Counted from the stretch's first letter, positions 1 through 5,140 are shown. The stretch is 5,291 nucleotides of DNA from Nitrospirota bacterium (GCA_016207865.1 JACQZD010000192.1:1-5291); one strand, 5' to 3'. Translations and numbers: made by a program. The notes: a model not told the origin generated them from the letters alone.

Positions 1-429
1 GGACTTAAATTCGGCATAGTGGTTAGCCGCTTTAATGATTTTATCACAAACAAACTTCTGGAAGGCGCTGTGGATGTGCTTGTAAGGCACGGCGCAGGGG
101 AAAAAGATATTGATGTGGTAAAGGTCCCCGGTTCTTTTGAGATTCCGCTTGCCGCAAAGAAAATCGCCGGCAAGAAAACCTATGACGCCGTTATATGTCT
201 GGGCACGATAATCAGAGGCGCAACGCCTCATTTTGATTATGTTGCTTCAGAGGCGGCAAAAGGGATTGCGTCTGCTTCAATGGAGTCCGGGGTGCCTATG
301 GCATTTGGCGTTATCACTGCCGATACGATTGAGCAGGCCGTTGAAAGGGCCCGGACCAAAAGCGGCAACAAGGGCGCGGACGCCGCCATGGTAGCCATAG
401 AAATGGCGCAGCTCCTTAAAAAACTGTGA
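1..429 (+). CDS. ribH: 6,7-dimethyl-8-ribityllumazine synthase, 5'-truncated by the window edge
   Basis: Penultimate enzyme of riboflavin synthesis: it condenses 5-amino-6-ribitylaminouracil with 3,4-dihydroxybutanone 4-phosphate to give lumazine, usually as a cytosolic 60-mer or pentamer. The reading frame is open from base 1, giving 142 visible residues. The family is about 155 residues long, so roughly the first dozen are outside the window; the in-frame GTG at 19 is internal and not the start. Visible family motifs: the substrate-binding SRFN near residues 9-12, VPGSFEIP at 42-49, and CLGTIIRGATPHFDYV at 66-81, where His77 matches the catalytic histidine. The phosphate-binding segment ERARTKSGNKGADA lies near 115-128. 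The stop codon TGA sits inside a 7-bp tandem repeat that fills the spacer to nusB. Gene order ribH-nusB is common in bacteria. Confidence 0.97.
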   Translation, partial: GLKFGIVVSRFNDFITNKLLEGAVDVLVRHGAGEKDIDVVKVPGSFEIPLAAKKIAGKKTYDAVICLGTIIRGATPHFDYVASEAAKGIASASMESGVPMAFGVITADTIEQAVERARTKSGNKGADAAMVAIEMAQLLKKL

Positions 430-455
430 ACAGTGAACAGTTGACTGTGAACAGT
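426..455. repeat. Heptamer tandem repeat GTGAACA, about four units
   Basis: Units at 426-432 and 433-439 are GTGAACA, 440-446 is the variant GTTGACT, and 447-453 is GTGAACA again, followed by GT. The array begins in the last codon of ribH and includes its TGA stop, so it abuts or has modified the ribH 3' end. The reading of this as a short tandemly repeated intergenic element is direct from the sequence. Its function is unknown. Confidence 0.85.
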
Positions 456-484
456 AAAAACAACACAATAATATCCGTTTTTTT

Positions 485-512
485 TACGCATTGCGCATTA
501 CGCATTACGCAT
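485..512. repeat. Heptamer tandem repeat TACGCAT, four units
   Basis: Four 7-bp units: TACGCAT (485-491), TGCGCAT (492-498), TACGCAT (499-505) and TACGCAT (506-512), then a partial TATG. The array ends 8 bp before the nusB ATG and occupies the place where a Shine-Dalgarno sequence would be. Its sequence differs from the GTGAACA array 30 bp upstream, but it has the same 7-bp period. The 29 bp between the arrays are A- and T-rich with no recognised signal. Confidence 0.85.
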
Positions 513-520
513 TATGTTTT

Positions 521-928
521 ATGAAAAGACGCAGAGCCAGGGAATACGCCCTCCAGGTGTTGTTTCAGCTTGATGTGACAAATGCCGCATTTGACAAAAA
601 AATTCTGCACGATTTCTGGGAAGGGAACAGCGAGGATGCGGATGTCAGGGAATTTGCCGACGCCATTGTTGAGGGGACCTTGGCGCATCTCAATGAAATA
701 GATAAAGCCATTGAGCAGGCGGCAGAGCACTGGTCTATTGGTAGGATGTCAGTTGTTGACAGGAACATCATGAGGGCTGCCGCTTATGAACTGCTTTATA
801 GAAATGATATCCCGCCGTCAGTGGCAATAAACGAGGCCATTGAAATAGCGAAAAGATACGGGTCGGAAGACTCCTTTGCTTTTATAAACGGGATACTGGA
901 TAAGATACGGAAGTTAAAAGTAAATTAA
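521..928 (+). CDS. nusB: Transcription antitermination factor NusB
   Basis: A 135-residue protein, normal length for NusB, the all-helical RNA-binding partner of NusE (S10) that binds boxA and supports antitermination at rRNA operons. The N-terminus MKRRRAREYALQVLFQLD is the family's arginine-rich start. Further family blocks are SVVDRNIMRAAAYELLY in the middle and PPSVAINEAIEIAKRYGSED followed by FINGILDKI near the C-terminus. An in-frame ATG at 491 would add ten residues (MRITHYALCF) that are encoded by the heptamer repeat and are not NusB-like, so I prefer the ATG at 521. No Shine-Dalgarno sequence is visible ahead of 521, because the repeat comes within 8 bp. Translation may depend on a weak site or on upstream ribH translation. 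The gene converges with the minus-strand unit ending at 941. Confidence 0.96.
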   Translation: MKRRRAREYALQVLFQLDVTNAAFDKKILHDFWEGNSEDADVREFADAIVEGTLAHLNEIDKAIEQAAEHWSIGRMSVVDRNIMRAAAYELLYRNDIPPSVAINEAIEIAKRYGSEDSFAFINGILDKIRKLKVN

Positions 929-940
929 CCCCGGAAGTTT

Positions 941-1168
941 TTATTTTATGCCGTCAAATTTATCCTTAATACGTTTTGCCTTTTCCATTCCGCCAAACAA
1001 AAATACGGACAGGAGTATGCGGCGTATCAGATTTTTTGTATCTTCAACTGTTACGGTGTCTGAGTCTTTGCCTATGGCCCTTGAATTTTGTTCAATAATT
1101 ATCCCTGCCGTAGTGTCAGACAGTTCAGACCTTAGAATTTCATGAATTTGATGGCAGAGGGTATTCAT
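941..1168 (-). CDS. Small conserved-looking hypothetical protein, 75 residues
   Basis: I do not recognise this protein. It is 75 residues long and apparently soluble, with a Cys/His N-terminal segment (MNTLCHQIHEIL), an acidic, threonine-rich middle, and a C-terminal half NLIRRILLSVFLFGGMEKAKRIKDKF that could form an amphipathic or membrane-touching helix. Its ATG follows the TAA of the upstream membrane-protein gene with no gap and in the same frame, so the two are probably translationally coupled; no well-spaced Shine-Dalgarno sequence of its own is visible. Its end lies 12 bp from the nusB stop on the opposite strand. A plus-strand open frame covers the same bases but lacks a ribosome binding site. 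The gene could be spurious; the coupling is the main support. Confidence 0.6.
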   Translation of the reverse strand: MNTLCHQIHEILRSELSDTTAGIIIEQNSRAIGKDSDTVTVEDTKNLIRRILLSVFLFGGMEKAKRIKDKFDGIK

Positions 1169-1492
1169 TTATTTTGTCAGTCCAAGCTCCTTAGCCATGG
1201 AAAAAAGCCTATGGGCTATTCTGAACAGCATAATATACGTTAGTGATATAAAAAGGTATTCCGGATACTCAATGACTTCACCGTAGATTTTTTTTAGACC
1301 GAATACCTCTCTTGTAACATGCCATACTGAAAAACACATTAAAAAAGTCAGTATGGGTATGAGCTTCCTTGTGATTATTTCCAATTCACTGCCTTCAGGA
1401 AATTTTTTATTGGCTTTGAAAACAAATCCAAGTGCCCCGATGCCTAAAGCGACCATTACTATGCCTAAATAAGTCTCAAGAGTAATCTCCAT
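1169..1492 (-). CDS. Small three-helix membrane protein of unknown function
   Basis: This is a 107-residue protein with three hydrophobic segments, at about residues 5-26 (YLGIVMVALGIGALGFVF), 44-61 (LIPILTFLMCFSVWHV) and 77-95 (EYLFISLTYIMLFRIAH). Charged loops (KANKKFPEGSELEIITRK and LKKIYGEVIEY) separate them. It begins at ATG 1492 behind a good Shine-Dalgarno sequence (GGAG in a poly-A context; plus-strand complement near 1498-1503). It is the first gene of a two-gene unit with the 75-residue protein and is divergent from purB. I do not recognise the family and assign no function. The inner-membrane location is inferred from the hydrophobic segments. Confidence 0.75.
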   Translation of the reverse strand: MEITLETYLGIVMVALGIGALGFVFKANKKFPEGSELEIITRKLIPILTFLMCFSVWHVTREVFGLKKIYGEVIEYPEYLFISLTYIMLFRIAHRLFSMAKELGLTK

Positions 1493-1534
1493 TTTTCTCT
1501 CCTTTTTTTTAAATGCAGTGATATGTTTAGATAT

Positions 1535-1540
1535 ATTATA
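1535..1540 (-). promoter_or_regulatory. Candidate -10 box for the small membrane-protein unit
   Basis: The minus strand reads TATAAT here, 43 bp upstream of the ATG at 1492, within the 157-bp AT-rich spacer between the divergent units. No convincing -35 hexamer stands 16-18 bp further upstream, so this is only a suggestion. Confidence 0.25.
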
Positions 1541-1623
1541 TAACCGATTTTAAGAAAATGAGCTATTGAAAGGTAGAATATGGATATAAATTGTGTTAAT
1601 ATGTTACTGAGGTTTTAAGCGCG

Positions 1624-1644
1624 TATACTATATATAGTAGGAGG
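1624..1644 (+). promoter_or_regulatory. purB initiation region: palindrome plus Shine-Dalgarno sequence
   Basis: A perfect 14-nt palindrome, TACTATATATAGTA (1626-1639), runs directly into AGGAGG (1639-1644). Five bases later comes the TTG start of purB at 1650, and the strong, well-placed ribosome binding site supports that start. TATACT at 1624-1629 also resembles a -10 box, though its upstream hexamer (ATGTTA, 1601-1606) is poor. The palindrome could be an operator or a weak leader hairpin; both are inference. Confidence 0.55.
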
Positions 1645-1649
1645 ACAAA

Positions 1650-2957
1650 TTGATACCCCGTTATACAAGACCTGAAATGGCAAAAATCTGGGAGCCTGAA
1701 AATAAATATCAAAAATGGCTTGATATTGAAATCATGGCCTGCGAGGCCTGGGCCAAACGCGGGGAGATACCCCGGAAAAGTCTTGCCGTAATTAAAAAAA
1801 AGGCAAAGTTTGATGTTAAAAGAATTGATGAGATAGAAAAGACTGTCAGGCATGACGTCATTGCGTTTCTAACCTCTGTTGCCGAAAAAGTTGGTCCTGA
1901 CTCCCGCTTTATCCATAAAGGGCTTACGTCTTCCGACATCCTTGACACGGCGCTGGCGCTTCAGATGAAAGAAGCGGCGCAGTTGATAATTAAAGACACA
2001 AAAGATTTAATGGCTGTCTTAAAAACCAATGCGTATAAGTACAAAAAAATCCCCCAGATGGGCAGGAGCCACGGCATTCACGCGGAGCCTGTAACACCCG
2101 GGCTTAAGTTTGCGCTTTGGTATGATGAGATAAAGAGAAACCTTGCGCGCATGGAAACCGCGCGGGAAAATGTGAGCTATGGAAAACTCTCAGGACCCGT
2201 AGGGACCTTTTCAAGCGTGCCGCCTTATATTGAAAAGTACGTATGCAGAAAGCTGGGGCTTAAGCCTGACGCAGTATCAACCCAGATAATTCAGAGGGAC
2301 CGCCACGCCGAGTTTATGAATACACTGGCCCTTATTGCCGCATCCGTTGAAAAAATCGCCCTGGAGATAAGACACCTTCAGCGGACCGAGGTGCTTGAAA
2401 TGGAAGAGCCGTTTGAAAAAGGGCAGAAAGGCTCATCCGCCATGCCTCATAAGCGCAACCCCGTGGGCAGTGAAAACCTCTGCGGGCTGGCGCGGGTTGT
2501 CCGCTCAAATGCAATGGCGGCAATGGAGAACATCGCCCTCTGGCATGAGCGCGACATAAGCCATTCCTCTGTTGAGAGGATAATAATCCCTGACAGCGCA
2601 ATACTTGTGGATTACATGCTCGTGAGGCTCACGGGCATTCTCAGGGGGATTCAGGTTTATCCGGAGAGGATGATGGAGAACATAAATAAAAGTTACGGGC
2701 TTTACAATTCACAGCGCGTTTTGCTCAGGCTTATTGAGAAAGGCATGAGCCGCGAGGGCGCTTACAGGCTTGTGCAGGGGACTGCCATGCAGAGCTGGAG
2801 CAAGAAAAAGGATTTTAAAGAACTCCTGAAAGATGACAAGGAAGTAAAGAGATTCCTGCCCGGAGCGGAGATAGAAAAACTTTTTGACTTGTCATACTAT
2901 CTCAGGAATGTTGATTATATATTTAAAAGAGTGTTTAAAAAAGGGAAAACAAATTAG
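1650..2957 (+). CDS. purB: Adenylosuccinate lyase
   Basis: This enzyme acts twice in purine synthesis: it cleaves SAICAR to AICAR plus fumarate and adenylosuccinate to AMP plus fumarate. It belongs to the aspartase/fumarase superfamily and works as a cytosolic homotetramer. The protein is 435 residues, the usual length of the short bacterial type. It begins MIPRYTRPEMAKIWEPE, the typical N-terminus, which fixes the TTG start at 1650 behind AGGAGG. Residues matching the known catalytic and binding positions of the Bacillus subtilis enzyme are all present: His68 in RHD, His89 in FIHKGLTSSD, and His141 in GRSHGIHAEP. The superfamily signature loop GSSAMPHKRNP (261-271) carries the catalytic serine at 263. 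No frameshift or missing key residue was seen. The gene stands alone on its strand, with divergent small genes upstream and a repeat/terminator downstream. Confidence 0.98.
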   Translation: MIPRYTRPEMAKIWEPENKYQKWLDIEIMACEAWAKRGEIPRKSLAVIKKKAKFDVKRIDEIEKTVRHDVIAFLTSVAEKVGPDSRFIHKGLTSSDILDTALALQMKEAAQLIIKDTKDLMAVLKTNAYKYKKIPQMGRSHGIHAEPVTPGLKFALWYDEIKRNLARMETARENVSYGKLSGPVGTFSSVPPYIEKYVCRKLGLKPDAVSTQIIQRDRHAEFMNTLALIAASVEKIALEIRHLQRTEVLEMEEPFEKGQKGSSAMPHKRNPVGSENLCGLARVVRSNAMAAMENIALWHERDISHSSVERIIIPDSAILVDYMLVRLTGILRGIQVYPERMMENINKSYGLYNSQRVLLRLIEKGMSREGAYRLVQGTAMQSWSKKKDFKELLKDDKEVKRFLPGAEIEKLFDLSYYLRNVDYIFKRVFKKGKTN

Positions 2958-2963
2958 GTTTTC

Positions 2964-3037
2964 TGTCATTCCGGCTTGTCCGGAATCTTTCTTTTTTTTA
3001 TAAGGATTCCCGACGCGCTTCACTTGCGGGAATGACA
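2964..3037. repeat. 74-bp intergenic inverted-repeat element
   Basis: The ends are a perfect 9-bp inverted repeat: TGTCATTCC (2964-2972) and GGAATGACA (3029-3037). Two nested hairpins lie inside: ATTCCGG/CCGGAAT (2968-2974 with 2980-2986) and ATTCCCG/CGGGAAT (3006-3012 with 3027-3033). This twin-hairpin form, bounded by TGTCATTCC, resembles dispersed REP- or MITE-like intergenic repeats found in many environmental bacteria. Only one copy is in the window, so dispersal is inferred. It separates the convergent purB and DsbA-family genes. Confidence 0.7.
2968..2999 (+). terminator. Probable rho-independent terminator of purB
   Basis: A 7-bp G+C-rich stem (ATTCCGG, loop CTTGT, CCGGAAT) ends at 2986 and is followed by a CTTTC stretch and eight T residues (2992-2999), 10-40 bp after the purB stop. 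It is also the left half of the inverted-repeat element. On the minus strand there is no comparable T-run after the second hairpin. Confidence 0.65.
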
Positions 3038-3079
3038 AACTGAGTGCGTTTACTGATGAACTCCTTAGTAAGCTGTAAA

Positions 3080-3718
3080 TTATTTTTTAAGTATACTGGC
3101 AATTATAACAATTGCATTCATCTTGAAGGCATTAAGGTCATGATTCATCAGATGCGGGTCTGTTCTGATATTGCCGGCAATGATCAAAGTGGGCGTTTCA
3201 TTAATCTTGTATTTCACAGCCAAATCCACTGCCTTTTTTGCCTCTGCGGCTTTTACTCCCTGCCTGAGTTTTTTGCCGAATTCAGGCCCAAGCCCTATTT
3301 TATTGGCGATGCCTTCAATAACCTTAACATCCGCTATATCAATCTTCTGCACCATCTGAGCCTCAAAAAGCGCCTTTTTCATCTCCTCGCCTTTTCCGGC
3401 GTCTTCAGCGAGAAAATATGCCTCAGTGGGCCTGGGCGAGCCGTGACCGCTCCAGTAAATCGGAAGCGACTTCCATTTGATTTTTTTCGGGAAGCTGTTT
3501 TTAATTGCGGGAATAGCGCTCTCAAAGTTATAACAAGTGTCGCAGTAGAAGCTCATAAACTCCACTATCTCAACGGTCTTTCCGTCAAACTTAAATTTTT
3601 CGCCTTCCAGTACTGAATATGCCCCCATGATGGCAGGAGTGTCGCCGGCATTCAGGCGGATGGACATTGACAGTAAAATTAAGAACGATATTATTATTCC
3701 AAAGATTTTTTCAGACAT
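3080..3718 (-). CDS. Exported DsbA-family thiol-disulfide oxidoreductase
   Basis: A 212-residue protein predicted to be exported to the periplasm and to exchange disulfides with cysteine-containing substrates. The N-terminus is a signal peptide or membrane anchor: MSEK, then a hydrophobic run at about 5-20, with a possible cleavage after LNA near residue 24. The thioredoxin-fold active site is FMSFYCDTCYNFE, with a CxxC motif at Cys59-Cys62 (CDTC). The cis-proline loop is ETPTLIIAG (Pro176), and an alpha-helical insert lies between them, as in DsbA. The ATG at 3718 has AGGAGG (complement of 3724-3729) at good spacing. No partner such as DsbB is in the window. The left end of a transposon lies 2 bp upstream of this ribosome binding site, so the native promoter must be lost or moved. 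Substrate specificity cannot be told from sequence. Confidence 0.9.
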   Translation of the reverse strand: MSEKIFGIIISFLILLSMSIRLNAGDTPAIMGAYSVLEGEKFKFDGKTVEIVEFMSFYCDTCYNFESAIPAIKNSFPKKIKWKSLPIYWSGHGSPRPTEAYFLAEDAGKGEEMKKALFEAQMVQKIDIADVKVIEGIANKIGLGPEFGKKLRQGVKAAEAKKAVDLAVKYKINETPTLIIAGNIRTDPHLMNHDLNAFKMNAIVIIASILKK

Positions 3719-3731
3719 ATGTTCCTCCTTT

Positions 3732-3759
3732 TTGGGGTCAGGTCTTGAAATATCAGTTT
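3732..3759 (+). repeat. Left terminal inverted repeat of the transposon
   Basis: The outer 22 nt (3732-3753, starting TTGGGGTCAGGTCTTG) match the complement of 4550-4571 exactly. After one mismatch at 3754 the match continues for AGTTT, giving 27 of 28. The TGA stop of the transposase (3753-3755) lies inside it. Confidence 0.92.
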
Positions 3760-4521
3760 TCGCCCTCTGCGCCTTTAATTGCCTTGCTGACAGTAGTATA
3801 ATGAACCTTTAAATAATCCGCAATCTCCTTGAGAGAATATCCATATTTAATATGCGCCTTGTATGTCTGGTTATTCCTTATTTGCTTATTCATTATTTTT
3901 CCTTTAAATATACTTGCTATCAGCGGCCTGTTTACATATCTCTGAGTTTTCGGTATTTCCTTAATTTCTTCTTTTTGGGTTAATAAATCTTTAAATTTCT
4001 CAGTGAACCCTTCTTCACCAAGCAAGATTTGTCCCTTCAGATTTTTCCACGGAGATTCTTCTTTAATACCCGATAGTACAAATTGTTTATATTGCTTTTC
4101 AGCTTTTCTTTTGACACTGCCAAACTGACCTAATATCCAATCTACAGTAAGATAATGCGGTGATTTTCTTATTCCGGCAGCAGCCGTATAACTGCTCCAT
4201 TTCCAGTCTTCTGGTTTTTCAACGACCCCTGCCCGTACAGGATTTAGTACAATATATCGGCTTATTGCGAGCAAATAGCGCTCTTTTTCCACTAATATTG
4301 CCTTATATCTGCCCTGAAATATATGCCCTGTTTTTTTATGCCTTCCATTAAATGACTGGGTATACACGCCATTGAGTTGCCGCATTCCTTTAGATAGATT
4401 AGCATCAGGGGTCTCAATCAGCAGATGATAATGATTGTCCATTAAGCAGTAGTCTTGCATTACCCCGTGAAGTCACATGATACACTGCGCCGGAGTATTC
4501 TATTCTCAGAGGTCTTGCCAT
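3753..4521 (-). pseudogene. REP-associated tyrosine transposase (Y1_Tnp), frame-disrupted by an internal deletion
   Basis: The HUH-type single-strand transposase should start at ATG 4521. The first 23 residues (MARPLRIEYSGAVYHVTSRG, then NAR) are the standard N-terminus of this family. The frame then fails, and the protein resumes one frame away at about 4460 with QDYCLMDNHYHLLIET. In intact relatives about 30 residues separate these blocks, so roughly 90-100 bp were lost out of frame. The rest is intact: the metal-binding HYH motif, the probable nucleophile tyrosine in LNGVYTQSFN, GHIFQGRYKAILVEK, RYIVLNPVRAGVV, and a C-terminal helix-turn-helix (YGYSLKEIADYLKVHYTTVSKAI). The surviving 235-codon frame from ATG 4460 lacks the first strand of the fold and is unlikely to be active. 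It reads toward the DsbA-family gene, whose start is 34 bp beyond the stop. Confidence 0.88.
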
Positions 4522-4543
4522 TTGTTACAACTTTAACACAATT

Positions 4544-4571
4544 AAACTTATATTTCAAGACCTGACCCCAA
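4544..4571 (-). repeat. Right terminal inverted repeat of the transposon
   Basis: Reverse-complement partner of 3732-3759 with one mismatch. It lies 22 bp upstream of the transposase ATG (4521) on the coding strand, so any promoter for the transposase must be within or outside this end. Confidence 0.92.
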
Positions 4572-4607
4572 TTCCATTTCTATTGTATTTCATTTTCTTA
4601 CTTCTAA
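4572..4607 (-). other. 36-bp remnant between transposon and cassette, possible gene start
   Basis: On the minus strand this stretch reads from TTAGAAGTAAG into ATG (4593-4591) and a few codons (MKYNRNGI) before entering the transposon end, where a stop soon follows. It may be the broken 5' end of a resident gene cut by the transposon. With so few codons this is only a suggestion. Confidence 0.25.
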
Positions 4608-4659
4608 CGCCAAGGGTGAGGCGTGGCTATTAGCCATCGCCTCGACCCGCTTGTTGGGT
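4602..4659 (-). other. Integron attC recombination site
   Basis: Read on the minus strand, the site starts with the inverse core ACCCAAC (4659-4653, fits RYYYAAC) and ends with the core G/TTAGAA (4608-4602). The last base departs from GTTRRRY. Between them is strong dyad symmetry: GGGT pairs with ACCC, GAGGCG with CGCCTC, and the tip TGGCTA-A-TAGCCA is a hairpin. One strand has two extra unpaired bases (C at 4644 and A at 4637 in minus reading), and there is an unpaired spacer between the core and the inner stem. This is the folded architecture of attC: R and L boxes, extrahelical bases, unpaired central spacer and terminal structure. The stop codon of the cassette gene (4632-4630) lies in the terminal hairpin. 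At about 58 bp, it is among the short attC forms. Confidence 0.88.
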
Positions 4660-5106
4660 GATTATTGATTCCTTTGATGACTTCTTGAATATCAGAAAGA
4701 ACCAAATCGCATTCCACGCTCCGACAATCGCGAAAGACATTCCCAGGATCGCGGGATTTGGCCGACCTCCTGCGAAGCCCCATGCAAATTGGTATGAGAT
4801 GTAGATCGTCGTTATAACGAGCATGACCAACGCAAACTTGCGTGCCCATGATTTCCTGAGAAAGAGACCGACTCCGGAGACCAAGAAAAGTATGCCGAAT
4901 GTCAGTTCGCGGGAGTAGGCTCCGGCCTTGAATGCAATGCTCTTCGCTTGGAATTCGGGATGATGCGGACCGATTCCGAGGAAAGGCCAGACGAGAGCGA
5001 GTGTCCCGGTCAGGATGAGATATCCGGCTGCAATCCCCAGCGAGACCGGAAATCGCAGTCGCGAAGGCTTTATTATGTTTGTTTCATTCATTTTCATTTC
5101 ACCCAA
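4608..5106 (-). mobile_element. Single integron gene cassette (499 bp)
   Basis: The cassette runs, in minus orientation, from the break in G/TTGGGT (5107/5106) to the G of the attC core (4608). If excised as a circle, G4608 would join TTGGGT and restore GTTGGGT. That is the exact complement of the inverse core ACCCAAC at 4659-4653, which strongly supports the boundaries. The cassette contains one gene with almost no spacer, in the same orientation as the attC, which is the standard cassette design. By eye it is clearly richer in G+C than the AT-rich flank at 5107-5291. No integrase gene or second attC is visible, so it is a lone cassette or the edge of a larger array outside the window. Confidence 0.82.
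4630..5091 (-). CDS. Cassette-encoded four-helix membrane protein of unknown function
   Basis: A 153-residue integral membrane protein with four hydrophobic segments, at about residues 15-40, 62-79, 86-107 and 113-135. They are joined by short loops (GPHHPEFQAKSIAFKAGAYSRE, LRKSWARK, GGRPNP) and followed by a basic tail. I do not recognise the family and propose no reaction. I start at ATG 5091 because GGGTG (5104-5100) stands at ribosome-binding distance. The alternatives are ATG 5097, too close to that site, and TTG 5109, which lies outside the cassette boundary. The ribosome binding site is thus supplied by the GTTGGGTG core at the recombination junction. The last nine residues (QQAGRGDG and neighbours) are encoded by the attC itself. 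Transfer with the cassette is likely, given the base composition and context. Confidence 0.82.
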   Translation of the reverse strand: MNETNIIKPSRLRFPVSLGIAAGYLILTGTLALVWPFLGIGPHHPEFQAKSIAFKAGAYSRELTFGILFLVSGVGLFLRKSWARKFALVMLVITTIYISYQFAWGFAGGRPNPAILGMSFAIVGAWNAIWFFLIFKKSSKESIITQQAGRGDG

Positions 5107-5111
5107 CAATT

Positions 5112-5140
5112 ATTATACGCAGTGCGTATTTTTGAGTTTA
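5112..5140 (-). promoter_or_regulatory. Candidate promoter with overlapping palindromic operator
   Basis: A perfect palindrome ATACGCA-G-TGCGTAT (5115-5129) overlaps TATAAT on the minus strand (5117-5112). A weak -35-like TAAACT lies 17 bp upstream (5140-5135). An operator over a -10 box is typical of self-repressed small operons such as toxin-antitoxin genes. The binding protein is unknown. As placed, it would drive the cassette gene. Confidence 0.5.

Larger units (their letters stand above)
3732..4571 (-). mobile_element. Decayed REP-associated/IS200-like (HUH, Y1) transposon
   Basis: This 840-bp element is defined by near-perfect terminal inverted repeats (3732-3759 and 4544-4571) and contains a single broken Y1-type transposase gene on the minus strand. 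Only the transposase and short flanks fit between the ends; there is no cargo. No target duplication is seen beside the ends, which agrees with HUH single-strand transposition. It sits between the DsbA-family gene and the integron cassette. Self-mobility is doubtful because the transposase is disrupted, although the ends remain intact and could be used in trans. Confidence 0.85.

Noticed and set aside
426..516. CRISPR-like short repeats
   Set aside because: The units are only 7 bp with no spacers between them, so this is a tandem repeat and not a CRISPR array.
491..520. Longer nusB start at ATG 491
   Set aside because: The ten extra residues come from the heptamer repeat and do not resemble NusB N-termini.
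929..940. Bidirectional terminator between nusB and the convergent small gene
   Set aside because: Only a weak AAC/GTT-flanked dyad is seen; no stable stem with a T-run is supported.
948..1145. Plus-strand 65-codon open frame
   Set aside because: It has no ribosome binding site and overlaps the minus-strand gene that is coupled to the membrane-protein gene.
3044..3616. Long plus-strand open frame of 190 codons
   Set aside because: It is antisense to the DsbA-family gene, which has a signal peptide, CxxC, cis-proline and ribosome binding site; the plus-strand product has no recognisable features.
3753..4460. Intact 235-residue transposase starting at 4460
   Set aside because: The conserved N-terminal block is found just upstream in another frame (from 4521), so the apparent start is an artefact of an internal deletion.
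4604..4849. Minus-strand 81-codon frame within the cassette
   Set aside because: It is a shifted frame of the membrane-protein gene, and its product looks random.
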